Source: UBA5429 sp942493315 | Lineage (GTDB): Bacteria > Bacteroidota > Bacteroidia > Bacteroidales > WCHB1-69 | Length of the DNA: 64,000 nucleotides | Direction of reading: 5' to 3' | Assembly (NCBI GenBank): GCA_942493315.1 | Contig: OW818690.1 | Location: 2,170,001-2,234,000 of the forward strand | Part shown: one piece after another, positions 26,347-34,394 of the stretch | Layout of the letters: each line of letters opens with the position of its first letter | How positions within the stretch are numbered: the first letter of the stretch is position 1 | Program-made: the position numbers and the translations under genes | Notes under the pieces: model-generated | Told to the model about the DNA's origin: nothing | What the model saw: only the letters and a program-made list of their open reading frames with translations | Databases searched by the model: none

Positions 26347-26472
26347 ACACAACGTTCAAGGCTAAAACTTGGTGGGCTTTGGCGTCAATTGGCCAGCGAG
26401 TGTTAGTTTGTTAATTTTATTTATCGTTTGTCACGTGGAGTATGCCCACATGGGGTTTAGCGTTTGTTACCA
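26347..26472 (-). repeat. attC site 31 (chimeric arms), owned by the 26477..27511 cassette
   Basis: AAC 26351-26353 and GTT 26466-26468. The left arm is of the AACTTGG type (GGCTAAAACTTGGTGGGC). The right arm is the GCCCACATGGGGTTTAGCG type otherwise seen only in attC 8, so the middle of the stem is mispaired. Confidence 0.9.
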
Positions 26473-26476
26473 CACG

Positions 26477-27511
26477 TTATTTCTCTACTGTCTGAAGAAA
26501 CAGTTTGAACTCTTCAAAGTCATTTGTATAGCCGATTCTAGAAATTTCTTTTCCATTCAAATCAATCAATACAAATAAAGGTTGCCAGTCAGAATTAAAT
26601 ATCTTCATTTCTAATTCAAGGTTTATTTGACCTAAATATTTCACTTCCTTATCTAACGTTTCGGAAAAATAGACTTCATTTTCATTAAGTTTTGTTTGAT
26701 CGTCAACAATTAAGCTTGTGAAAATCAGGTTATTATTGATGTAATCTTTAATTTCAATTTTTGACAATATTTCACTTTCAATTCTACGTGAGTTAACGCA
26801 TCCGAACCCATTAAAATAAAGAAGTAAAGGTCTGTTTAGTTCTTTTGATTTTTTTAACCCTAGCTTATAATCTTTATATACATATAATCCGTTTATCAAC
26901 TTCTCAAGCCCAGGATTTTGAATCTTAAAAATAGAGTCTTTTGATTCTTTTTCGACAGTTTGTCTTTCTTGCCTTTTCTTTAAAGTGTCGGAGAAAATTT
27001 TAAAAATATTAGAGTACGTAGTTGATTCATTTTCTTTTACAATTTCGTGAATATCTTCAAGATAAATTTCTGGGAATCCCGTTTTTACTAAAAGTTCTTT
27101 GTCTATATTCCAATTCTCTACTATTGCTACTCTTTGAATTATTTCATTTTTAGCTTCTACAATTTTTCTTACTTGAGAATACTCTTCACTTTGTTTAAAC
27201 ACCACTAATATCTTTTTTAAATCATTGAATGTGAATTTTTCTTCCTTTTTCTTAGGATCCAATTCAAATGCTATAATAAAATGAGCAAACAAAGGCATAT
27301 TTCCTTTAGGACCCATAAAGATATGATAATCTATGCTGTCAAAATCACAAAAAATTAATGTTTGGAAGTCAACAACAACTTGGTCAATATTTTCTTGTAA
27401 ATCATTTAACGATATTTCCTTTTTTAAAATCTGCTTGCAATCATTATTTGTTTGTCCATATGTAGAAGAGACACTTAAAATTAATCCGAGTATTATTAAT
27501 CGTAATTTCAT
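26477..27511 (-). CDS. Exported thioredoxin-fold protein
   Basis: 344 residues with a signal peptide ending SSTYGQTN (about residue 20). The C-terminal part (about residues 215-344) looks like a thioredoxin fold of the DsbD-gamma/TlpA kind: RPLLLYFNGFGCVNSRRIES, then QPLFVLIDLNGKEISRIGY. The active site has a single Cys (GCVNSR) instead of CxxC, so it may be a non-redox or mono-thiol member. The N-terminal 200 residues are helical and unrecognised. Periplasmic location is likely. Confidence 0.72.
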   Translation of the reverse strand: MKLRLIILGLILSVSSTYGQTNNDCKQILKKEISLNDLQENIDQVVVDFQTLIFCDFDSIDYHIFMGPKGNMPLFAHFIIAFELDPKKKEEKFTFNDLKKILVVFKQSEEYSQVRKIVEAKNEIIQRVAIVENWNIDKELLVKTGFPEIYLEDIHEIVKENESTTYSNIFKIFSDTLKKRQERQTVEKESKDSIFKIQNPGLEKLINGLYVYKDYKLGLKKSKELNRPLLLYFNGFGCVNSRRIESEILSKIEIKDYINNNLIFTSLIVDDQTKLNENEVYFSETLDKEVKYLGQINLELEMKIFNSDWQPLFVLIDLNGKEISRIGYTNDFEEFKLFLQTVEK

Positions 27512-27529
27512 TTTCTTTCCTTTAATGTG

Positions 27530-27651
27530 TGGTAACGTTCAGCGCTAAAACTTGGTGGGCTTTCGCGCCGATTAGCCAGCGAGTGTTAGTTTATTTTTTA
27601 TTTTTTGTTGTCACGTGGAGAATGCCCACTTAGTTTTAGCGTTTGTTAGGG
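27530..27651 (-). repeat. attC site 32 (family A), owned by the 27636..28214 cassette
   Basis: AAC 27534-27536 and GTT 27645-27647. AACTTGG arm with TTTCGCGCCGATTAGCC centre. Confidence 0.92.
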
Positions 27652-28214
27652 TGCGTTTTTATTATTTTTTCTTTAGTTGTCCAAGTTAGTTTACCACAAT
27701 CAGTCACAATTATTTCTGAGTCATTATTTGCAAATATTTCTGCAAATTCACATTTAAATTCATTCCATTTTTCATCAACTTGTTCACAATTTGTCTGAGC
27801 AATGTAGATTGTCTTGTTAGTAAATATCCATATTGACGGTGTTATTTTTACTCCTTGATCAATTTGTCTTGTTATTTTTTCACAGTCATATGGAAAACAA
27901 TTCAAAAGTGAATCCGTTGCTTGTTTAAGTTTTTCTTTAGTTTCAAAATCGAATTGCCACATTTGAATTTGAGTATAAACTGTCTTTTCGTAGCTATTTT
28001 TATTTGAATGTGACTTATTCGCCTTAATAGTTACTTCTAATTCCCGGTCATGTAGCATTAGATTCGAAATAGAATTCACAAAAGTTCTTGACTTAAAATT
28101 CTGAATTATTTTAAAATCATGTTGTGTATTTGCAAAATTATAAATTGTCAGTACTTGCCTGCCTTGAAATGCTGTCAAAAAGACAAAAGTCAATATGGTA
28201 ATTACTGTTTTCAT
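27636..28214 (-). CDS. Exported protein of unknown function, stop codon in attC
   Basis: About 192 residues from the ATG at 28214 (MKTVITILTF), with a signal peptide ending LTAFQG (about residue 18). The body has one long YEKTVYTQIQMWQFDFETKEKL helix-strand region. Its last codons (HPNKR then TAA) are supplied by the attC core and arm, so the recombination site completes the reading frame. Family not recognised. Confidence 0.75.
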   Translation of the reverse strand: MKTVITILTFVFLTAFQGRQVLTIYNFANTQHDFKIIQNFKSRTFVNSISNLMLHDRELEVTIKANKSHSNKNSYEKTVYTQIQMWQFDFETKEKLKQATDSLLNCFPYDCEKITRQIDQGVKITPSIWIFTNKTIYIAQTNCEQVDEKWNEFKCEFAEIFANNDSEIIVTDCGKLTWTTKEKIIKTHPNKR

Positions 28215-28231
28215 AGTCAATTTTATATGCA

Positions 28232-28354
28232 CCCTAACGTTCAACGCTAAAACTAGGTGGGCTTTCGCGTCAATTAGCCAGCGAGTGTTAGTTTATTTTT
28301 TTATTTTTTGTTGTCACGTGGAGAATGCCCACTTAGTTTTAGCGTTTGTTAGCC
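28232..28354 (-). repeat. attC site 33 (family A), owned by the 28363..28923 cassette
   Basis: AAC 28236-28238 and GTT 28348-28350, spacer GTTCAACG. Confidence 0.92.
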
Positions 28355-28362
28355 ACTGTTTT

Positions 28363-28923
28363 TTATTTTTTTATTTTCAAAGAATTTAAAATTTCCATCA
28401 TTTTTACAGAATCTTCACTTGTATAGTCTGATTTGGACAAATGAAAACTAATAAACATATCTTTACTCAACATTGCGTATGCATACATGTGTTTTTGACT
28501 TGTTTTTTTTCCTTCAAACATTTGAATGTCAAATTGTCTAAACATAAAGTCATCTGTCATTTCTCCCCAAGCAGTTTGATTTACTTCATATTTTTTAAAA
28601 TTTGAATTTTCCGAGAAATAAACAAATGGAATACCCGACATGTTTACATCGCCAAAAGGTTTAGTTAATAACTGTTGGTCCTCTACGTTTAGTTTATAGT
28701 ATAATACAGAACATATTATTGAATCTTGGCTTTTCCCAAAGTAATAATAGTCTTCTCCTTGCCATTGTTTTGAAAAATCGCTAAATTTACAATTTGAAGT
28801 AAAACATATAGATGAATATTTCCCTTTTGGATATTCAAATATATATATCTTGTTGTCAGAAGTCTGAAATGCTAAAACAACCAAAAACAAGATTCCGATT
28901 AAGATTTTGTGATATAATTTCAT
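28363..28923 (-). CDS. Exported protein of unknown function
   Basis: 186 residues. The N-terminal hydrophobic segment (residues 6-20, ILFLVVLAFQ) is a signal peptide or anchor. A WQGEDYYYFGKSQDSIIC segment and a C-terminal SEDSVKMMEILNSLKI helix are the clearest features. It resembles small secreted Bacteroidota proteins of unknown role. Second position in the array from attI. Confidence 0.75.
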   Translation of the reverse strand: MKLYHKILIGILFLVVLAFQTSDNKIYIFEYPKGKYSSICFTSNCKFSDFSKQWQGEDYYYFGKSQDSIICSVLYYKLNVEDQQLLTKPFGDVNMSGIPFVYFSENSNFKKYEVNQTAWGEMTDDFMFRQFDIQMFEGKKTSQKHMYAYAMLSKDMFISFHLSKSDYTSEDSVKMMEILNSLKIKK

Positions 28924-28981
28924 GATTTTTTACTTTAAAATGTTTTTAATTAATTGAGATACATTGTTTAGGAGAAATAGT

Positions 28982-29106
28982 GGCTAACGCCTGGCGCTAA
29001 AACTTGGTGGGCTTTCGCGTCAATTAGCCAGCGAGTGTTAGTTTGTTTTTTTATTTTTATGTTTGTCACGTGGAGAATGCCCACTTAGTTTTAGCGTTTG
29101 TTGTAG
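28982..29106 (-). repeat. attC site 34 (family A), owned by the first cassette 29117..29872
   Basis: AAC 28986-28988 and GTT 29100-29102, same sub-variant as attC 17. Confidence 0.92.
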
Positions 29107-29116
29107 TGCGTTTTTT

Positions 29117-29872
29117 TTAATTCCATGCTCTTATTGTGTAAGGTTTTAAAATATCTAATTTACCATTAACTTTTTCTAATGGTATTTTCGTTGGACTAGT
29201 AAAGGTTACCTTTTTGTCTTTTTCAGTATTTCTAAAAGATATTATTTTTGCTGAAATAATTTTTCCAAAACGAGTCACAATACGAACTTTTGTTTCAGGA
29301 CAGTAATATCCATTTATTCTTTCATATTGCATACCTTCTCTCTTAACTTCTTGTTTCAATATTGCTGACGTTAGTTCAACTTCAAATGATTCTTCAGGTG
29401 CTTCTACAAACAAGACATTATAAGATTCTTCATTATCAAAATAGTACCAACAATTAATTTCTTCTGTTCTTGGTTTATATATGTAAGAACCAATACCTAT
29501 CATAACTAATAATGAGACTAAAAGTGTTTTTATGATGAGATTATTTATAAAATTACTTTCCATTTGAACTGAAAACATGAGCCCAATACTAAATAATAGT
29601 GGAATAATACCAACTATCATTCTATCATAATTTATTGAATCAAAAAACAAAACAAATCCAATTGTTTCAGCACTTAAAGTAATCCATAAACATGCTGAAA
29701 CCAAGAAAATTATTTTTGAATTTTTATTTTTAAATATCCCCATTATAATTGCAGCAAATGTTATTACTGTCAAGAAAGGGAAGTGAAGTCCTTCTGTAAT
29801 CAATCTGCCATAAACTGACAGCAACCCCCAAAGAACTAGCAAAAATGAAAAGATATATTTTAGAATATTCAT
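29117..29872 (-). CDS. Membrane protein of unknown function, copy 2 of 2 (first cassette)
   Basis: Identical in protein to 14259..15014 (five hydrophobic N-terminal segments and a soluble C-terminal domain). It sits in the attI-proximal position, where newly inserted cassettes are expected. Its ATG is 24 bp inside the G|TT junction, so it would be the first gene transcribed from the TATATTTG box in the attI-like region. Confidence 0.82.
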   Translation of the reverse strand: MNILKYIFSFLLVLWGLLSVYGRLITEGLHFPFLTVITFAAIIMGIFKNKNSKIIFLVSACLWITLSAETIGFVLFFDSINYDRMIVGIIPLLFSIGLMFSVQMESNFINNLIIKTLLVSLLVMIGIGSYIYKPRTEEINCWYYFDNEESYNVLFVEAPEESFEVELTSAILKQEVKREGMQYERINGYYCPETKVRIVTRFGKIISAKIISFRNTEKDKKVTFTSPTKIPLEKVNGKLDILKPYTIRAWN

Positions 29873-29894
29873 GATCTCAATTTTAATGCACTAC

Positions 29895-30009
29895 AACTCG
29901 TTTATATGTTTACCTTAAAACCTTAAAAAGTGAATTTATTCATCCATTTTGGTATGTATTGTGCACCTTTTAGTGTTTTTATAGGTGAATATTATTTTTT
30001 GCAAATATA
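29895..30009 (-). other. attI-like site at the head of the cassette array
   Basis: On the minus strand the first cassette joins at AAACGAG|TTGTAGTGC. Upstream are the direct repeats TAAGGTTTTAAGGT and a GTGCACAATAC block. A homologous block occurs at 62726..62845, and the homology between the two ends at the G|TT cut position. No attC arms are present on this side. This is the layout expected of an attI site, but no experiment supports it. Confidence 0.75.
30002..30009 (-). promoter_or_regulatory. Candidate array promoter (-7 box)
   Basis: TATATTTG on the minus strand fits the Bacteroidota TAnnTTTG -7 box and points into the cassettes, about 105 bp from the junction. The nearest TTTG upstream is 24 bp away instead of about 19, so the -33 element is weak. 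It is a candidate Pc. Confidence 0.55.
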
Positions 30010-30084
30010 AAACATTTTTTGAATTTGTTAAATCAAATTTTTATTTTTTAAAAAAATTATTACCCATTTTTAATGCCTGTTTTT

Positions 30085-31224
30085 CTAAATTGCTAAATCA
30101 TCAAAAGGAGACTTTACTTTTAATAAACTGGATTCTGTTACATGAGTGTAAATCTCGGTAGTCTTACTGCTTTTGTGCCCTAATAACTCCTGAATGTACC
30201 GCAAGTCTGTCCCGGCTTCTAATAAATGAGTTGCATAACTATGTCTTAACCAATGTAATGTTACCGGTTTATTGATCTTGGCTGCTACTAAACTATTTTT
30301 TAAAACCTTTTGCAAACTGGTTTCACTGTACTGCTCTCCTGCTGTTTGTCCCTCAAATAACCATACCTTTGGCTTATAAATCTTATAATAATCTCGTAAC
30401 ATCTCTATCACTTTGTCTGATATTGGAATTACTCTATCTTTTTTTCCTTTCCCATTTATGATGATCAATAAATGACGCTCCGAATTTATATGCTCCGGCT
30501 TTAAATTGATCAACTCACCCCTCCTTAAACCACACGCATATATTAAACTTAACATCGTTTTATGTTTCAAATTCTTGCTGACTTTCAGAATCATGAGTAC
30601 CTCTTCTTTGCTTAAAATATTGGGTAATTTATGTTCGTTGCGTGGTCGCTCAATCTGCTCAGTGATCATTTTTGTCCCTAATATAGTCTTGAAGAATAAT
30701 CGCGCTGCATTTACAGCCTGATTCTGATAAGAAAAACTTAGTTTCTTGGGAATCATATACTGATTGACAAACAAAATCATATCATCATTGTTGATCTCTT
30801 CTGTTTTTTTGGGCATTATAAACCTTAAAAAGGTACTTATCGCATTAATGTAAGTAGAAACGGTGGAATTACTATACCGTTTGTGCTCCATCCACAACTT
30901 AAATGTTGCTACCTCTTTTTGCCTGGCTTGATCTAATTCTGGTAATTCTTCAATGACTTTATAAGCTTGTTTTTGAATTGATTGCCCAATAATTATTGAT
31001 GGAACTTCTACTATTTGATTAATTCTATCTTTAAAATAATTTTTTAGTAAAGTTAAATTTTGATCCCTATTTGGAATAATCCACTTGTATTCTATGTTGT
31101 CCCATCGTGAATATTTAAAAGACCGAATAAATTGAATGTCTGTTTTGTCTTTGGGAATTTGGATATAAATTTGTTTGCCAATAATGGAAATAGTAATGTT
31201 TTTTGAAATTTGGAGTAGTGTCAT
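30085..31224 (-). CDS. Tyrosine recombinase, candidate integrase of the cassette array
   Basis: 379 residues. The N-terminal 95 residues form an unrecognised domain (KYSRWDNIEYKWIIPN), then a SAM-like core-binding domain (about 100-185), then the catalytic domain with Arg234 (CGLRRGEL), Lys259 (NGKGKKDR), His324/Arg327 (HWLRHSYATHL), His350 (LGHKSS) and Tyr359. Between the Lys and HxxR boxes only about 60 residues occur, leaving no room for the roughly 20-residue extra domain that marks canonical IntI. It is transcribed toward the attI-like site and the array. Adjacency makes it the best candidate for moving cassettes; host XerC/D-like function is the alternative. Confidence 0.85.
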   Translation of the reverse strand: MTLLQISKNITISIIGKQIYIQIPKDKTDIQFIRSFKYSRWDNIEYKWIIPNRDQNLTLLKNYFKDRINQIVEVPSIIIGQSIQKQAYKVIEELPELDQARQKEVATFKLWMEHKRYSNSTVSTYINAISTFLRFIMPKKTEEINNDDMILFVNQYMIPKKLSFSYQNQAVNAARLFFKTILGTKMITEQIERPRNEHKLPNILSKEEVLMILKVSKNLKHKTMLSLIYACGLRRGELINLKPEHINSERHLLIIINGKGKKDRVIPISDKVIEMLRDYYKIYKPKVWLFEGQTAGEQYSETSLQKVLKNSLVAAKINKPVTLHWLRHSYATHLLEAGTDLRYIQELLGHKSSKTTEIYTHVTESSLLKVKSPFDDLAI

Positions 31225-31386
31225 AAGTTTGGATTATTAGGTGAGTTAAATTCATTTTTTATAGAGTTTTTATTAGTTTTTGATTTTCATCCCTCCCTTT
31301 TTTCTACGGCTTCGCCGTTGTCAGTAACAGTCCATGTTTACTAACCCCGGTTTTTTTATCTGAATATTTAGCAATGTAATGAATTG

Positions 31387-32013
31387 CTAAACTACTTTTT
31401 GAATATCTTCTTTATCAATATCAATACACGCATAACTGTCTATCCCCGGAATAGATATGCAAAATCTGCATTTTCCTTTCGCTGAAACTACATACCCTTT
31501 CATCCCTCTAAAATGTCCCGATATGATTTCAACTTCTTCCCCTACGCTGATCTTGCGCTTTTCAATCTCAACTTCTCCAAAATAAGTACAGATTCTTTGA
31601 ATCCTTTCGATCTCTTCCTCTTTTAAAATGGATACTTTTCCACATTGAGTAATGTATTTTAATATTCCCGGAACATGGAATACATTATTGCGGTTCCGCT
31701 CATCAATCTTTACAAAAATATAAGATGGAAATAAGGGTGTCTCTACCCACTTTTTTCGGTCATGCCATTGCCTTAACTTTTTTTGTATAGGTAAATAGTT
31801 GGTTATGTCAAACTTACATAAACCCTGATTGACCTTTTTTTCAAACTTAGGTTTTGTTGTTAATACATACCAATACTCCTTTTCATCCTTGAAATGAGTA
31901 AGGTTTTTGCCAAAAGTTACAAGTTCACTATCCACAAAAAACAAGTTTTTTATTTCTGTATTTAGATATAATTCGAATGACAAAAATAAGAAATTTTTTC
32001 GTATATTCGCCAA
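31387..32013 (-). CDS. NusG-like (UpxY/RfaH-type) antitermination factor
   Basis: 208 residues; the frame opens with TTG at 32013 and has no internal Met in the first 100 residues. An NGN domain begins at YWYVLTTKPKFEKKVNQGL (about 47) and continues with FPSYIFVKIDERNRNNVFHVPGILKYI. A C-terminal KOW-like domain follows (SVGEEVEIISGHFRGMKGYV). This is the make-up of specialised NusG paralogues that in Bacteroidota usually drive surface-polysaccharide operons. Here it lies divergent from the glycan cluster and upstream of the recombinase, with 162 bp to the latter. Confidence 0.82.
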   Translation of the reverse strand: MANIRKNFLFLSFELYLNTEIKNLFFVDSELVTFGKNLTHFKDEKEYWYVLTTKPKFEKKVNQGLCKFDITNYLPIQKKLRQWHDRKKWVETPLFPSYIFVKIDERNRNNVFHVPGILKYITQCGKVSILKEEEIERIQRICTYFGEVEIEKRKISVGEEVEIISGHFRGMKGYVVSAKGKCRFCISIPGIDSYACIDIDKEDIQKVV

Positions 32014-32141
32014 GTATAAGTATTCAGATAGATTCTCATTAGAACTTTCGTTTCAAAAATATTTAAAAATCCTGACATAAGTTAGGATGTTACTTAGTGC
32101 TACAAGCATTCCTGGACTTTTACCTCAAAAAATTTATGATT

Positions 32142-34385
32142 ATGAAAAATGCTTTTATTGGAACATATCCTCCAAGGGAATGTGGAATAGGTACCTTTAC
32201 CAAAAATTTATTCAGTGCTATTAAAAATGCATCTGAATATGAAAACGAAATTAACGAAAGTTTTGTCGTTGCAATGAACGATTTTGACCAGGAATATATT
32301 TATCCTGAGGAAGTTCAACTGACCATTAGACAAGATGCGCAAGAGGATTACCTCTCTGCTGTGAAATATATTAATTTAAGTGGTGCAGATTGCTGCATCC
32401 TGGAACATGAATTTGGTATTTATGGCGGTCAAAATGGAGTATATGTACTTCCTCTCTTGCATCGCTTAGAAATTCCTTTAATTGTTACCCTTCATACGAT
32501 TGTTAAAACCCCAACATTTACTGAAAAAGCAGTATTGCAGGAGATTTGCAAAATGGCGAATAGGGTGGTGGTGATGAGTCATAAAGCAATCGGTTTTCTG
32601 ATCGATATTTATAATATTCCGGAAGAGAAAATTGTCTACATTGAACATGGGGTCCCGGACTTTCAGTTTACCCAAGAAGAAACGAAGAAAGAGTTTAAGT
32701 TAGAAAATAAAAAATTGCTTCTTACTTTTGGTTTTATTAGTCGCAATAAAGGGATTGAAACCGTTATTAGAGCTCTTCCAAAAGTAGTTGAAAAGGATCC
32801 AAGTGTATTATATATTGTGCTAGGAAAAACACATCCCAATGTGTTACGTCATAACGGCGATGAATACAGAATTTTTCTGACTAAACTGATTCATGATCTT
32901 CAATTAGATAATAATGTAGTTTTGTTAAATAAATTTGCTAGTCAAAAAGAACTTTTTAAGTACTTACACGCTACCGATATTTATATCACCCCTTATTTGA
33001 ATGAAGCCCAAATTACAAGTGGAACACTATCTTATGCAGTTGGAGTGGGTTGCGCTGTAGTTTCTACTCCCTATTGGCATGCAGCTGAACTTCTGGCTGA
33101 TGAAAAAGGGGTTCTTTTCGGGTTTAATAATTCAGAAGAACTTTCAGAAATACTCATTGATCTTCTTGAATTTCCTGAAAAGAGATTGAAGTTGAGAAAA
33201 AAAGCGTATCTCTATGGTAGAGAGATCACCTGGCCTAAAATTGGCACCAAATATCATCAATTAATCAGCAATGTGATTGTGGATGGTCTTGATTTGGAAA
33301 AGAAAGAGTCGGGTCCATTTGATATTCTTCTTTTACCCCCTTTCTCTTTGACTCATATCAAAAGAATGACCGATGATACCGGTATCATCCAACATGCAAA
33401 ATATGGGATCCCTAACCTAAAAGATGGGTATTGCTTAGATGATAATGCAAGGGCATTGCTGATGGTTATGATGGTTTTTAAACAAAAAAAGGATTATACG
33501 GCACTGGAATTGTGTCCCATTTATTTGAGTTACATTCATTACATGCAAAATAAAGATGGTACTTTTAAGAATTTTTTAAGTTTTAACCGTAATTTTTTGG
33601 ATGAGGTGGGTTCTGAGGATTCATTTGGAAGAACAATTTGGGCCATTGGCTATATGTTGGCTAATGCTCCTAACGATTCTTACAATCAATTAGGCCGTCA
33701 AATTTTCTTTCAAGCGCTTCCCCATTTTAAACAGTTGAAATCTATTAGAAGTATTGCAAATACCATGATTGGAATTTGTTACTATCTGAAAATCAATCCA
33801 TCTGATGATGAAATGATAGAAGTTTTAAAAGAAAATGCTTATCTGTTGATTGATCGATACAAAATACATAAAACCAAAAAATGGCATTGGTTTGAAGAAT
33901 TATTAGCTTATGATAATGCTATTTTACCTTATGCTTTGCTACATGCGTCCGAAATCTTAAATGATGAACCAATAAGAAAGACAGCTTTTGAAACGATGAA
34001 TTTCTTGACTGAAAAAACATTCTCTGAGGGGTATTTGTCCATTATTGGAAACGATAAATGGCATGTTAAGGATGGACATCGCTCAAAATTTGCACAACAA
34101 CCGATTGATGCCATGGCTATGGTTCTTATGTATCAACAAGCGTATCATATCACAAAAGATAAATTGTATTTAGATCAAATGTTTGCCTCTTATATGTGGT
34201 TTCTAGGTGAAAATGATTTAAGAATGACCCTGTATGATTTTGAAACCAAAGGGTGTTGTGATGGATTAGAAAGCTATGGCTTGAATCGAAATCAAGGTGC
34301 AGAAAGCACATTAGCGTATTTAATATCTTATTTGACGGTCTTAAAAGCGTATGAAGAGTATTATAGAAAAGAACCTACTAAATAA
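32142..34385 (+). CDS. GT4 glycosyltransferase with C-terminal (alpha/alpha)-barrel-like domain
   Basis: About 747 residues from the ATG at 32142 (MKNAFIGTYPPRECGIGTF); an ATG two codons earlier and a longer frame from 32097 are also open. Residues 1-390 are a GT-B glycosyltransferase family 4 domain: GTYPPRECGIGTFT glycine loop, LTFGFISRNKGIETVI, ITSGTLSYAVGVGCAVVSTPYW. Residues about 400-745 form a helical domain (DDTGIIQHAKYGIPNLKDGY) with conserved acidic and aromatic residues, likely carbohydrate-processing. It is first of four plus-strand genes spaced 9 bp, -4 bp and 18 bp apart. Confidence 0.8.
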   Translation: MKNAFIGTYPPRECGIGTFTKNLFSAIKNASEYENEINESFVVAMNDFDQEYIYPEEVQLTIRQDAQEDYLSAVKYINLSGADCCILEHEFGIYGGQNGVYVLPLLHRLEIPLIVTLHTIVKTPTFTEKAVLQEICKMANRVVVMSHKAIGFLIDIYNIPEEKIVYIEHGVPDFQFTQEETKKEFKLENKKLLLTFGFISRNKGIETVIRALPKVVEKDPSVLYIVLGKTHPNVLRHNGDEYRIFLTKLIHDLQLDNNVVLLNKFASQKELFKYLHATDIYITPYLNEAQITSGTLSYAVGVGCAVVSTPYWHAAELLADEKGVLFGFNNSEELSEILIDLLEFPEKRLKLRKKAYLYGREITWPKIGTKYHQLISNVIVDGLDLEKKESGPFDILLLPPFSLTHIKRMTDDTGIIQHAKYGIPNLKDGYCLDDNARALLMVMMVFKQKKDYTALELCPIYLSYIHYMQNKDGTFKNFLSFNRNFLDEVGSEDSFGRTIWAIGYMLANAPNDSYNQLGRQIFFQALPHFKQLKSIRSIANTMIGICYYLKINPSDDEMIEVLKENAYLLIDRYKIHKTKKWHWFEELLAYDNAILPYALLHASEILNDEPIRKTAFETMNFLTEKTFSEGYLSIIGNDKWHVKDGHRSKFAQQPIDAMAMVLMYQQAYHITKDKLYLDQMFASYMWFLGENDLRMTLYDFETKGCCDGLESYGLNRNQGAESTLAYLISYLTVLKAYEEYYRKEPTK

Positions 34386-34394
34386 AAATTAATA

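Larger units (their letters stand above)
1..31224 (-). mobile_element. Integron-like cassette array with adjacent tyrosine recombinase
   Basis: About 30 kb of short minus-strand genes are separated by 34 related attC-like sites. Reading the minus strand, each unit is G|TT + short gene-specific sequence + ORF + inverse of that sequence ending in AAC + conserved imperfect palindrome + next G|TT. This is the layout of integron cassettes. Copies of a duplicated gene nearly always carry the same attC on their 3' (left) side, which defines the unit as ORF plus downstream attC. There are 34 complete cassettes, 24 of them distinct. The leftmost (HNH) cassette runs out of the window, so the array continues to the left. 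The array is headed by an attI-like site and a recombinase in the same orientation as the cassettes, whereas class 1 integrons have a divergent intI. No transposase is seen. Confidence 0.9.

Noticed and set aside
390..29106. CRISPR array (regular conserved repeats)
   Set aside because: Repeats are 94-127 bp imperfect palindromes with G|TT cores and are separated by whole genes, not by short spacers; no cas genes.
390..29106. Insertion sequences or MITEs explaining the repeats
   Set aside because: No transposase, no target-site duplications, all in one orientation, and inverse ends lie inside the gene units and not at the repeat ends.
31306..31318. ACGGC-TTC-GCCGT hairpin as a terminator
   Set aside because: No T run follows the stem on either strand; it is left unassigned.
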